NCBI GenBank assembly: GCA_019661805.1
Contig: JAIFWR010000010.1
Location: 1-7,733, forward strand
DNA length: 7,733 bases
Reading direction: 5' to 3'
From: Candidatus Parcubacteria bacterium
Lineage (GTDB): Bacteria; Patescibacteriota; Minisyncoccia; Phycocordibacterales; Zambryskibacteraceae
The notes beneath the pieces were generated by a model. That model saw only the letters and a program-made list of their open reading frames with translations. It did no database searches and was not told where the DNA came from. Position numbers and translations under genes: made by a program. Of the stretch, positions 1-6,519 are shown piece after piece. Each line of letters begins with the position of its first letter. Position 1 is the first letter of the stretch.

Positions 1-1058
1 ACGAGCGAGGCCGAGAGGTGGGCGTAGACCGTCGAGAGGCCGTTCCCATGCTCGATGAGGATCCAGCGGCCGTAGGAGCCGCAGCCCCTCTCCTCGTCGG
101 TGTTGCCTATGCCCTTAATAGTGCCTGCAAGCACTGCCTTGACGGGCGTGCCCTGCGTCGCGCGGAAGTCGACCCCGTTGTGGCTCCCCGAGGCGTAAAT
201 GCGGAGCGCCGAGCCGGACACCTTCCCGAAATAGGTGGTAATGAATATGTTGTCGAGCGGCCAGGACAAGACGTTGTGCCGCGGCACAGGGATGAGCGAA
301 GGATCGATGGAGAGGTTCAATTCTGATTCGAGCCGGTAGAGATCGTCTTCGAACTGCTTTTCCCTGGCCCGGTTCTCGGCAAGGAGCTCCTGGTAGAGGG
401 CTTCCTTCGACTTGGTCTCGGCGAGGAGCTTCTCCTTGGCAGACCGGGCCTCTTCGACGACCTGCTTTTGCCCCGTGAGCTCCTGGTTGAGCGAGAGGAT
501 CTCTTCCTTGACCTTCTCCTTCTCGACCTTCTGCTTCACCAATGCGGACTTCGTCTCGCGGAGGCTCCCGACCTCGCCGTCGAGCGAGGCCGAGAGGCTC
601 GAGAGCTCGCTCGTGTCGCGCCATATGTCGGAGAAGCTCGCGGAGGCGAGGAGGTGGAGCGCGAGCGGAGAGGCATCGGCTTGGGAGAGCTTCTGGAGCG
701 CTTCGCCGATCGCCTTCCGATGCGCGGCAATCTGGCGCTCGGCGGCCGAGACATTGTTCTCAAGGAGCTTGATATTAAGATCGGTCGAGGCGATCTTTGA
801 CTGCGTTACCCTAATGTCGGCGGCGAGCTTCTTCCTCGTCGTATCCAAGGACTTCACCGCCGTGCCGAGAGTCTGGCCCTCCTGGGAGACCTTGTCGAGC
901 TCGGCCTGGAGCCTCTCTTGTTCCGCCACGAGCGCGTCCCGCTGCCTCTTCACCTCGTCGATCTGCTGGGAGAGCGCGGCGCTCGTCGCCCCGCGGACGG
1001 CGAAGGGAGCAAGAAGGGCAAGGATGAGGAAAGGGATGAGGCTTCTAGCGGGCTTCAT
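1..1058 (-). CDS. Secreted coiled-coil M23 family metallopeptidase (murein hydrolase or hydrolase activator, EnvC/NlpD-like), C-terminus beyond the window
   Basis: This frame runs open from an ATG at 1058 to the left edge, giving 352 residues without the end of the protein. Residues 1-24 form a signal peptide (basic MKPAR start, hydrophobic LIPFLILALLAPFAV). Residues about 28-250 are charged, Lys/Glu/Gln-rich coiled coil. The M23 LytM fold then begins near residue 265. H293 and D297 in SHNGVDF form the HxxxD zinc-ligand motif, followed by GTPVKAVLAGTI, GCGSYGRWILIEHGNG and VYAHLS (H347). The final HxH motif falls outside the window, so I cannot tell an active endopeptidase from a degenerate EnvC-type amidase activator. 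Coiled coil plus LytM is the EnvC layout, working outside the membrane on septal peptidoglycan, often under FtsEX control. The start lies inside gltX with a 14-base overlap, implying translational coupling. The cut is the window edge, not a natural truncation. Confidence 0.93.
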   Translation of the reverse strand, partial: MKPARSLIPFLILALLAPFAVRGATSAALSQQIDEVKRQRDALVAEQERLQAELDKVSQEGQTLGTAVKSLDTTRKKLAADIRVTQSKIASTDLNIKLLENNVSAAERQIAAHRKAIGEALQKLSQADASPLALHLLASASFSDIWRDTSELSSLSASLDGEVGSLRETKSALVKQKVEKEKVKEEILSLNQELTGQKQVVEEARSAKEKLLAETKSKEALYQELLAENRAREKQFEDDLYRLESELNLSIDPSLIPVPRHNVLSWPLDNIFITTYFGKVSGSALRIYASGSHNGVDFRATQGTPVKAVLAGTIKGIGNTDEERGCGSYGRWILIEHGNGLSTVYAHLSASL

Positions 1059-2259
1059 TAAGCACCATTATAGCGTGTTCGATTCTTTTGAGGGACTTCT
1101 CCTGCCCGAGTATTTCTAGCAGGGTAAGCGGGTCCGGAGAGGCCTCGGCGCCGGTGAGCGCGTAGCGGAGGGGCCAGAGGACGTTCCCCTTCCCTTCCCT
1201 CTCGGCGTAGGCCATGAGATTTCCGCTTGATGCGATAATTTTCTTCGCTTCCTCAAGATGCGTAATCGCCTCTTCCTTCGTCGACTTCTTCCACGCGATC
1301 TTCTCCGCATCAAGAGTCGGCTCCCCTACCATGTACGGCTCGTTCTTGATCAATTTCAATAAGAGTTTCCGCTGCTCTTCGGCTGGCAGTCTCTTGATGT
1401 GCTCTTTGTTGACCCAATCCAGCTTCTTCTGGTCGAAAATGGCACCGCCTTTCTGGATTTTTTTAAGATCAAACTGCTTAATTAATTCCTCCATCGTAAA
1501 AATCTCCTCTTCCGTGCCCGGATTCCAGCCCAAGAGCGCGAGGTAGTTCACCATCGCTTCCGGAAGATACCCCGCTGTTTTGTATGTATCAACCCACACG
1601 ACTTCGCCATGCTTCCGCTTCGAAAGCTTGGTGCGGTCAGGAGCGAGAATGAGGGGCACATGCGCGTAAACGGGCCGAGCGGCCCCGATCGCCTCCTGGA
1701 TCAAGATCTGCCTCGGCGTGTTCGAGATGTGGTCTTCGCCGCGGATGACGTGGGTGATACCCATTTCGTGGTCATCCACCACCACTGCGAGGTGATACAG
1801 GGGTTCCGATTCGCTCTTCGCCACCACAAAATCGCCGAGGTCCGTCGTATCGAACTCGATCGTTCCTCTGATTTCGTCTTCGAACGAAATCTTCTTGTTC
1901 GGGTTCTTGAAGCGGATCACTTCGCTCCTCTGGCCCTCTTCCTTCGGCTCCTCATGCGAGACATAGACGCTCCCGTTCTCGAGCATCTTCTTCAAATGCG
2001 CGATATAGACGTCGGTGCGCTCCGACTGCCGGTAAAGTTCGTCGTGGGCAAGTCCGAGCCAGGCAAGGCCGTCGAGGATGTTCGCTTCAAACTCCTTCTT
2101 CGAACGCTCCTTGTCGGTGTCCTCGATCCGCGTGATGAACTTGCCTCCCATCTTCTTGGCGAAGAGATAGTTGAAGAGCGTTGTTCGGGCCGTGCCGATA
2201 TGCAAATTCCCCGTCGGCGACGGGGCCATGCGGACTACTACATTATTTTTCGACTTCAT
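1045..2259 (-). CDS. gltX: Glutamate--tRNA ligase (GluRS), short form
   Basis: Charges tRNA with glutamate in the cytoplasm, a class I synthetase with a Rossmann catalytic core. The 404 residues show VRMAPSPTGNLHIGTAR with the HIGH-type motif at 20-23, the RIEDTD block at 44-49, LYHLAVVVDDHEMGITHVIRGEDH at about 154-177, and the KMSKS-equivalent KLSKR at 211-215. The C-terminal LWPLRYALTGAEASPDPL block at about 361-378 shows the anticodon-binding end is present, so the gene is complete. It is shorter than the usual 460-490 residues: the cysteine-rich segment after the first half of the Rossmann fold is reduced to residues about 98-120 (SVYVSHEEPKEEGQRSEVIR) with no cysteine. KLSKRKHGE carries one extra Lys compared with the common KLSKRHGA. 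The ATG at 2259 sits inside the murG end (17-base overlap) and is preceded by GGAG with one spacer base. Whether it also charges tRNA-Gln cannot be read from sequence. Confidence 0.98.
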   Translation of the reverse strand: MKSKNNVVVRMAPSPTGNLHIGTARTTLFNYLFAKKMGGKFITRIEDTDKERSKKEFEANILDGLAWLGLAHDELYRQSERTDVYIAHLKKMLENGSVYVSHEEPKEEGQRSEVIRFKNPNKKISFEDEIRGTIEFDTTDLGDFVVAKSESEPLYHLAVVVDDHEMGITHVIRGEDHISNTPRQILIQEAIGAARPVYAHVPLILAPDRTKLSKRKHGEVVWVDTYKTAGYLPEAMVNYLALLGWNPGTEEEIFTMEELIKQFDLKKIQKGGAIFDQKKLDWVNKEHIKRLPAEEQRKLLLKLIKNEPYMVGEPTLDAEKIAWKKSTKEEAITHLEEAKKIIASSGNLMAYAEREGKGNVLWPLRYALTGAEASPDPLTLLEILGQEKSLKRIEHAIMVLNEAR

Positions 2260-3388
2260 GCTCCAAGGCTATTTTCAAAATCTCTTCCGCAATTTCCTTC
2301 GCGGCGTCGGGCTTGTAGAAGGCCTTTGCGGCGGCGGCCATCTTCTCCCGCACGGGCGGGTTGTCGACGAGGCGCGCGATCTCGGAGGCGAGGATGTTCC
2401 CCGTGAGGTTGTTCTCCTCCACCACCTCGCAGGCGCCGGAGCGCGCGTAGGCGAAGGCATTCTCGTGCTGGTCGTGAGAGACGCGCTTGTTGATCGGAAT
2501 GATGATCGAGGGCAGGCCCCACGAGGCGATCTCGAATATCGAAGAGCCGGCGCGGGAGACGGCGACGGTGGCGACGCCCGCCGCCATCCGGAGCGCGAGC
2601 TGGTTTAAGTAGTCGAAGGACTTGTAGCGGTCCTTGTGGGGAGAGTCGAAGAGCACCGCCTCCGCCGTCGCCTTGACCTCGGCGATGTTCGCTGGCCCCG
2701 CCTGGTGGATGACCGCGTACTTCGCCACGAGGTCCTTGGCCGCCGCGAGCACCGCTTCGTTGACCTTCCGCGCGCCCTGCGAGCCGCCTAATATGAGAAT
2801 GACGGGGATGCCATCCTCGATCTTGAGGAACTCCCGTGCGCCCTCCGTGATCGGCTGCGCCACGTCGTGGCGCACCGGCTGGCCGGTGTGGACCGCCTTC
2901 CCTACAGGGAAGGCGGTCGCAGCCTCCGGGTACGAGACGGCGATCCTCTGGGCAAACTTCCCTGCCCAGAGGTTTACCCTGCCCGGCACGGTGTCGGACT
3001 CATGGATGACGACGGGGATCCGCAGGATCCTCGCCGCAAGGAGCGCGGGGAAGGACGCGTAGCCGCCCTTCCCGAAGACGACGTCCGGGTAGAGGCTATA
3101 GACCTGGACGACCGAGAGGAGTATCCCCCACCCGGTCCTGAAGAGGTCGAAGAAGTTCTGGATCATGCCGAGCACACCGCCCGCCCGGCGGAGCTTGCCG
3201 GCGCTATTCTTCCTATAGATGATGCCCGTCTCAAAAAGGAGGCTCTCGTTGTAGGGCGAGGGCGACATGTAGAAGAGCTCAAGGCCGAGGAGGCGCTTCT
3301 CCTTCGCGAGGCGATTGAGCTCTTCCGCGACCGAAATGATGGGGTAGAAGTGGCCTCCGGTGCCGCCGCCGGTAAAGAGTATTCTCAT
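2243..3388 (-). CDS. murG: UDP-N-acetylglucosamine--N-acetylmuramyl-(pentapeptide) pyrophosphoryl-undecaprenol N-acetylglucosamine transferase
   Basis: Transfers GlcNAc from UDP-GlcNAc to lipid I to make lipid II on the inner face of the membrane; GT-B fold, family GT28. The 381 residues show the N-terminal glycine loop GGGTGGH (7-13), FGKGGYASFP (105-114), and VVIHESDTVPGRVN (126-139) where most MurGs have HEQNAVPG. The C-terminal domain has GGSQGARKVN (201-210) and SRAGSSIFEIASWGLPSIIIPI (278-299), whose E286 matches the UDP-binding glutamate, then HDQHENA (305-311) near the donor sugar. Length is slightly above the E. coli enzyme (355). The ATG at 3388 overlaps the ftsW stop in an ATGA arrangement, typical of coupled translation. 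The stop (TAA) lies inside gltX. The middle of the gene carries an unusual hairpin cluster (2856-2972), but the encoded protein is normal there, so these are not insertions. Confidence 0.98.
   Translation of the reverse strand: MRILFTGGGTGGHFYPIISVAEELNRLAKEKRLLGLELFYMSPSPYNESLLFETGIIYRKNSAGKLRRAGGVLGMIQNFFDLFRTGWGILLSVVQVYSLYPDVVFGKGGYASFPALLAARILRIPVVIHESDTVPGRVNLWAGKFAQRIAVSYPEAATAFPVGKAVHTGQPVRHDVAQPITEGAREFLKIEDGIPVILILGGSQGARKVNEAVLAAAKDLVAKYAVIHQAGPANIAEVKATAEAVLFDSPHKDRYKSFDYLNQLALRMAAGVATVAVSRAGSSIFEIASWGLPSIIIPINKRVSHDQHENAFAYARSGACEVVEENNLTGNILASEIARLVDNPPVREKMAAAAKAFYKPDAAKEIAEEILKIALEHEVEK
2856..2888. repeat. Two adjacent short inverted repeats in murG
   Basis: TGCGCCAC at 2856-2863 pairs perfectly with GTGGCGCA at 2867-2874 across a 3-base loop. 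Immediately next to it, CACCGGC at 2873-2879 pairs with GCCGGTG at 2882-2888. The two share bases 2873-2874, so they would be alternative or stacked hairpins. Each alone is near chance level in GC-rich coding DNA. They are listed because they directly adjoin the 13-bp inverted repeat at 2891. Confidence 0.6.
2891..2918. repeat. Perfect 13-bp inverted repeat inside murG
   Basis: GACCGCCTTCCCT (2891-2903) and AGGGAAGGCGGTC (2906-2918) are exact reverse complements separated by two bases. In RNA this gives a strong GC-rich hairpin of about 12 bp with a four-base loop. It encodes MurG residues 158-166 (TAFPVGKAV), in the linker region between the two GT-B domains. No U-tract follows on either strand, so it is not an intrinsic terminator. 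By a rough count assuming equal base frequencies, such a stem is expected far less than once in a window of this size. Confidence 0.9.
2945..2972. repeat. Perfect 10-bp inverted repeat inside murG
   Basis: CCTCTGGGCA (2945-2954) pairs exactly with TGCCCAGAGG (2963-2972) around an 8-base loop. It encodes MurG residues 140-148 (LWAGKFAQR). It lies 26 bases from the 13-bp inverted repeat and spans the same 28 bases in total; both contain CTTCCCT on the plus strand. No terminator-like U-tract is adjacent. Confidence 0.85.
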
Positions 3389-4509
3389 GATGTTTTCTGC
3401 ACTTTGGAAATGGAGAGGATGATGCCGACCTCGAAGAGCGAGACGAAGAGCGAGGTGCCTCCGTGGCTGACGAAGGGCAGGGTGATCCCCGAGAGCGGGA
3501 GCACTCCCAGCATGGCGCCGATATTGACGAATGCCTGGGCGATAATCATTATAACAAGTCCGACGACGGCGAGTCTACCGAAGACGTTCGGCACCCTCGA
3601 GGCCACCTTGAGCCCCCGCGTCGCGAAGAGGAGGAAGATGGCGAGGAGCACCACCGAGCCCGCGAAGCCGAACTCCTCGGCCGCGACCGCGAAGATCGAG
3701 TCCCCTATCGGCTCCGGCAGGTAGGTGAACTTCTGCACGCTCTGGCCGAAGCCTCTCCCGAACATCTCCCCCGAGCCGATGGCGATGAGCGACTGCTGGA
3801 TCTGGTAGCTTGAGCCGAGCGAGTCCGTCGTCGGATGGAGGAAGGTCTGGATCCGCTTCATCACGTAGGGCCGTGAGTAAGCTAAGAAGCTCAATCCGAT
3901 TAGTCCTGATAACATCAGGACTAATACCCACCGCCACTGCCCGCCCGCGGCAATGTACATGGCGAGGCCCGTAATGGCGATGATGAGGAAGGTGTCCGTA
4001 TCGGGCTGCTTCAAGAGAAGAGCGCCGCAGATGCCGAGGAGGACGAGCATGGGGAGGAGTCCCCAGCGGAGGTCCTTGACCTTGTCCTTGACCCCTGCGA
4101 GCCAGGCCGCGAAGTAGAGGATGAAGGCGAATTTGAGCGCCTCGGAGGGTTGGAAGGAGACGCCGTGGATCATGATCCAGCGCCGGGCGCCGCCGTGCTC
4201 GAAGCCGATCGAGGGCACGAGCACGAGGATGTTCACGATGATCGCCGCGATGAAGATGTAAAAGGCGGTCGAGCGCCAGATCCGGTAGTCGAGGCGGGAG
4301 GCGAGGAACATGGCGAGCGAGCCGAGGCAGAGGCCGAGCACCGTTTGGGAGAAGGTGATGGAGGAGTAGTTCGAACCTTCCTTGGCGAGGAGTCCGAGGG
4401 AAGCGGAGGAGAAGATGAAGAACCCCGCCACGATAAGGACGATCGTGATGATGAGGAAGGTCTTGTCGACTTTGAGCTTATGGGAAGCCACGCCTACGGA
4501 TTTTAACAC
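3385..4509 (-). CDS. ftsW: SEDS-family peptidoglycan glycosyltransferase FtsW
   Basis: Polytopic inner-membrane enzyme that polymerises lipid II into glycan strands at the septum, together with a class B penicillin-binding protein. The 374 residues are mostly hydrophobic, about ten helices. SEDS marks are FQPSEALKFA (119-128), KQPDTDTFLI (167-176), TFLHPTTDSLGSSYQIQQS then LIAIGSGEMFGRGFGQS (222-257), YLPEPIGDSIFAVAAEEFG (263-281) with the catalytic aspartate D270, and LPLSGITLPFVSHGGTSL (337-354), where most FtsW have T-G and SYGGSS. The start used is GTG at 4509; another GTG at 4491 would remove six residues and starts with MASHKLKVDK, equally plausible. Neither has a clear Shine-Dalgarno. 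RodA is the alternative, but position just before murG argues for FtsW. Residues about 195-211 use TTA, CTA, TCA and GTA codons, unlike the CTC/GCC-rich rest, and contain a perfect hairpin. Confidence 0.96.
   Translation of the reverse strand: MLKSVGVASHKLKVDKTFLIITIVLIVAGFFIFSSASLGLLAKEGSNYSSITFSQTVLGLCLGSLAMFLASRLDYRIWRSTAFYIFIAAIIVNILVLVPSIGFEHGGARRWIMIHGVSFQPSEALKFAFILYFAAWLAGVKDKVKDLRWGLLPMLVLLGICGALLLKQPDTDTFLIIAITGLAMYIAAGGQWRWVLVLMLSGLIGLSFLAYSRPYVMKRIQTFLHPTTDSLGSSYQIQQSLIAIGSGEMFGRGFGQSVQKFTYLPEPIGDSIFAVAAEEFGFAGSVVLLAIFLLFATRGLKVASRVPNVFGRLAVVGLVIMIIAQAFVNIGAMLGVLPLSGITLPFVSHGGTSLFVSLFEVGIILSISKVQKTS
3899..3925. repeat. Perfect 12-bp inverted repeat inside ftsW
   Basis: ATTAGTCCTGAT (3899-3910) and ATCAGGACTAAT (3914-3925) are exact reverse complements around a 3-base loop. 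It encodes FtsW residues about 196-204 (LVLMLSGLI) within a membrane helix. The patch is more AT-rich than the gene around it and is built from codons (TTA, TTA, TCA, CTA, GTA just before it) that are rare elsewhere here. This suggests the second half was copied from the first, or that the structure is kept. No U-tract follows. Confidence 0.9.
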
Positions 4510-4522
4510 ATATATAAGACGA

Positions 4523-4535
4523 ATCCGCCGCGGAT
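4523..4535. repeat. 13-bp dyad in the CAP-ftsW gap
   Basis: ATCCGC-C-GCGGAT is a perfect dyad in the 35-base gap (4510-4544) between the CAP-domain gene stop and the ftsW start. With a one-base centre it is a better candidate for a DNA-bound operator-type site than for an RNA hairpin. An AT-rich TATATA run follows on the minus strand just before the GTG start, but I see no -35 element. Function is unknown and a dyad of this size can arise by chance. Confidence 0.4.
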
Positions 4536-4544
4536 ACCCTGCTT

Positions 4545-5399
4545 TTATTGAACTTCCCCTTGCGGGTCCAGAGCGATGAACGAGGTTTCGAAATTCCGAT
4601 GCGAGAGATAGTCATTGGCGACATAGACACCCACAATGAAGGCGGCGAGGAAGAGCCCGTGGATGATGAGGTCCGGGTGCCGGCTCCGCGGCATGGAGAT
4701 GACGACTATAAGCGCGATCGCGGTGAGCGCTAAGAGTGCGAGGAGGATGAGGTTTACGCTCTGGTGTGGCGAGACGAGGAACATCTCCCAGGCCGGCACG
4801 GGCGAGGCGCCAGAGACGGCCGCGAGGCTCCGCGGAGTGCCGAAGAGCTGGGCGACGAAGACGGCCGGCGAGCCCTTGTAGGTGCCGGTTGCCACCCCGG
4901 TGCCGATCTCCCGGTAATTCCTGCTTATGATATTGGCCTTGTGCGTGGGCGAGTTCATCCACGCCTGCGTCACGTCGGCCGAGTCGGAGAAGTTGACGGC
5001 CAAGTTCTCCCCCGCATATGAATATTGGTAGCCGACGAGGTTGAACCAGTACCACGGCGTCCGGCCCTCGGGTGAAGTGTGAGCGAAGTAGCCCTTGCCC
5101 GCCATATCCTCGGCCTTGAGCGCGGCCGCCCTGTCGAGGAGCACATTCTCGGCGAGGATCGGCGCGTCGTTGGCCGCGCGCGCGTCGTTGGTGAGCGTCG
5201 AGAGCGCGCCGGGCAAGACTGCGGAGAGGTTGAGCTTGTCTATAAAGGAGGCGAAGTGGGCCGTGGGCAGGAGGAAGAGGACGAGCTCGATCAATACGAC
5301 GGCGGCGACCGCGTACTTGACCGTCCCCCATTCGAGGAACTGCGGCCGGTGGTAGTTCCCCTTGTGCGGGACGAAGTGCTCTTTGAGCCAGCGGATCAT
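4545..5399 (-). CDS. Membrane-anchored CAP (SCP/PR1-like) domain protein
   Basis: CAP domains fold as an alpha-beta-alpha sandwich outside the membrane; bacterial members have no settled function. From the ATG at 5399 there are 284 residues. A cytoplasmic lead with LKEHFVPHKGNYHRPQFL (about 5-22) is followed by one membrane helix (about 27-46). The CAP domain spans about 70-190: YFAHTSPEG (H107), YAGENLAVN (E131), QAWMNSPTHKANI (H153), REIGTGVATG and AVFVAQLFG, so the usual His/Glu cavity residues are present. Two more helices follow (about 215-235 and 246-263), so the domain sits between membrane anchors. An in-frame TTG at 5435 would add 12 residues; ATG is preferred because AAGGA lies two bases upstream and the product then begins next to the conserved lead. 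It sits where murD is often found in dcw clusters. Role inferred as envelope-associated only. Confidence 0.92.
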   Translation of the reverse strand: MIRWLKEHFVPHKGNYHRPQFLEWGTVKYAVAAVVLIELVLFLLPTAHFASFIDKLNLSAVLPGALSTLTNDARAANDAPILAENVLLDRAAALKAEDMAGKGYFAHTSPEGRTPWYWFNLVGYQYSYAGENLAVNFSDSADVTQAWMNSPTHKANIISRNYREIGTGVATGTYKGSPAVFVAQLFGTPRSLAAVSGASPVPAWEMFLVSPHQSVNLILLALLALTAIALIVVISMPRSRHPDLIIHGLFLAAFIVGVYVANDYLSHRNFETSFIALDPQGEVQ

Positions 5400-5406
5400 T
5401 GTCCTT

Positions 5407-5435
5407 ATAATGCCCCGAAAACGCCTAAAAATCAA
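5407..5435 (-). promoter_or_regulatory. Weak promoter-like sequence before the CAP-domain gene
   Basis: On the minus strand TTGATT (5435-5430), a 17-base spacer and CATTAT (5412-5407) resemble -35 and -10 boxes, each matching four of six consensus bases. They lie in the 48-base gap between the DUF2914-like and CAP genes, the longest gap in the window. A transcript from here would start almost at the ATG. The match is weak and chance is a real alternative. Confidence 0.2.
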
Positions 5436-5447
5436 CGGTTGAGCTTC

Positions 5448-6512
5448 CTATTCCTTCACTTCTGTCACGAGCGGGTGCGGGCCGGAGGCTGATATGATTT
5501 TGAAATTGACCCGGCCGATGACCTGGCCGCGCGCCGTCTCGATGTCGACGCGCCATTCGCCGGGAGTGAAGTTGTACTTGGTCGAGAAGGTGCGAAAGCC
5601 CGAGGTCCTCCCGCCCGCGAGGTGGAGCGGAATGCGCGTGGCACTGACCCACTTCCCTTCCGCATTTTGATACTGCCAGTCGTGGACGATGTCCGTCTCG
5701 AGCTCCCCAGGAGCGAAAATCGCGGAGTACGCGTAGAGCGGCTCTCCCGGCTGCCAGTAGACCTCGGGAAAGAGGGTGAAGTATTTCTCCGGCCCGCGCT
5801 TCTCCCCTGTCGCGAGGTAGCGGCCGCGCGAGTCTATCTCGACTGCGTGGTAGACGCCCGCATCCTTGAGCGAGAGCGGGATGGGCGGGATGAGGTTGGT
5901 GAAGTAGAGGGCGTTTACGCCGAGAAAGATTGCCGCGACGAGGGCCCAGATATGCGTCTTCGACTCGAGGAAGCGCTCGCGGGCAAAGCGGGAGAGCAGG
6001 CGGAGGAAGAGCCATACGCCAAGGAGGCTCGCGAGGCCGGAAAGGATGAAGATCCACGGCCCGATCCGCTGGACGAAGGTCGGGATAACGAAAATCGAGA
6101 AGGAGAAGAGCGCGAAGTAGAAGAAGGAAAGCTGGAGAGCGAGCCTCTCCCACCGCTTCTGGAAGAATTCGTTCGTCAGCATGGCGAAGAGGAGGAGCGC
6201 GAGGAAGGGCCACGTCGCCGAGAGCGTCGTACTCCGCATGTAGTAGATGAAGTTCGCGCCGAAGAGCGCGCCGAAGGAGAATTGGAGCAGGTTCGGGATC
6301 CAGAAGCCGTGCTCCGCATCCTTTTTCCTGTTCAAAAGGACGATGTAGAGCGCCGAGAGGAGGAGATGCGCCGCGAGCCAGAGGTTGTCCCAGACATTGT
6401 CGATGGTCTTGATCGTGAAGGAGTCCACGACGAAGCCGCCCGCAAGCGAGATGACCGAGATCTTCCTCTCGTTGTATTCGTACCAATGCTTGAGCTGATT
6501 GAGCTTTTTCAT
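5448..6512 (-). CDS. Seven-helix membrane protein with C-terminal DUF2914-like domain
   Basis: Function unknown. The 354 residues begin with a short basic amphipathic stretch (MKKLNQLKHWYEYNERK). Seven likely membrane helices follow, at about 18-35, 43-60, 72-92, 98-114, 124-146, 150-173 and 187-208. The remaining about 145 residues are soluble. Residues about 275-340 look like DUF2914: HDWQYQNAEGKW, TRIPLHLAGGRTSGFRTFS, then PGEWRVDIETARGQVIGRVNFKI. In that family the domain usually follows membrane segments or signal peptides, so an outside location is likely; with seven helices this needs a cytoplasmic N-terminus. No catalytic motif is visible. The ATG at 6512 is directly abutted by AAGGGG and lies 7 bases after the mraY stop, so the two genes are almost surely co-expressed. 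The family call is from memory of the pattern. Confidence 0.8.
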   Translation of the reverse strand: MKKLNQLKHWYEYNERKISVISLAGGFVVDSFTIKTIDNVWDNLWLAAHLLLSALYIVLLNRKKDAEHGFWIPNLLQFSFGALFGANFIYYMRSTTLSATWPFLALLLFAMLTNEFFQKRWERLALQLSFFYFALFSFSIFVIPTFVQRIGPWIFILSGLASLLGVWLFLRLLSRFARERFLESKTHIWALVAAIFLGVNALYFTNLIPPIPLSLKDAGVYHAVEIDSRGRYLATGEKRGPEKYFTLFPEVYWQPGEPLYAYSAIFAPGELETDIVHDWQYQNAEGKWVSATRIPLHLAGGRTSGFRTFSTKYNFTPGEWRVDIETARGQVIGRVNFKIISASGPHPLVTEVKE

Positions 6513-6519
6513 CCCCTTG

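Noticed and set aside
275..288. 14-bp palindrome TGTGCCGCGGCACA in the M23 gene, and another 14-bp palindrome at 4166-4179 in ftsW
   Set aside because: Half-sites of 7 bp are expected a few times by chance in a window this size; they have no loop for an RNA hairpin and no partner sites.
1067..1072. Exact TATAAT on the minus strand at the end of gltX, 8 bases before the M23 gene start
   Set aside because: Not listed as a promoter because no -35 element exists at 16-18 bases upstream and no extended -10 is present; the hexamer falls within gltX codons.
1870..1891. 8-bp inverted repeat with 6-base loop in gltX, and a 7-bp one at 6319-6340
   Set aside because: Stem length and loop size are at chance expectation and neither is near a gene boundary or other repeats.
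2209..2225. CCCCGTC-GGC-GACGGGG inverted repeat at the gltX 5' end
   Set aside because: The stem encodes the invariant SPTG motif of GluRS, so codon constraint plus GC bias explains it; no evidence that it blocks or controls translation.
2891..2918. Intrinsic terminator reading of the murG hairpin
   Set aside because: It is in the middle of an intact coding sequence and lacks a run of U on either strand.
4612..5331. Minus-strand alternative frame of 239 residues overlapping the CAP-domain gene, and another at 5425-6486 overlapping the DUF2914-like gene
   Set aside because: Arg/Gly/Pro-rich composition with no domain pattern; the competing frames carry clear CAP and membrane-protein signatures.
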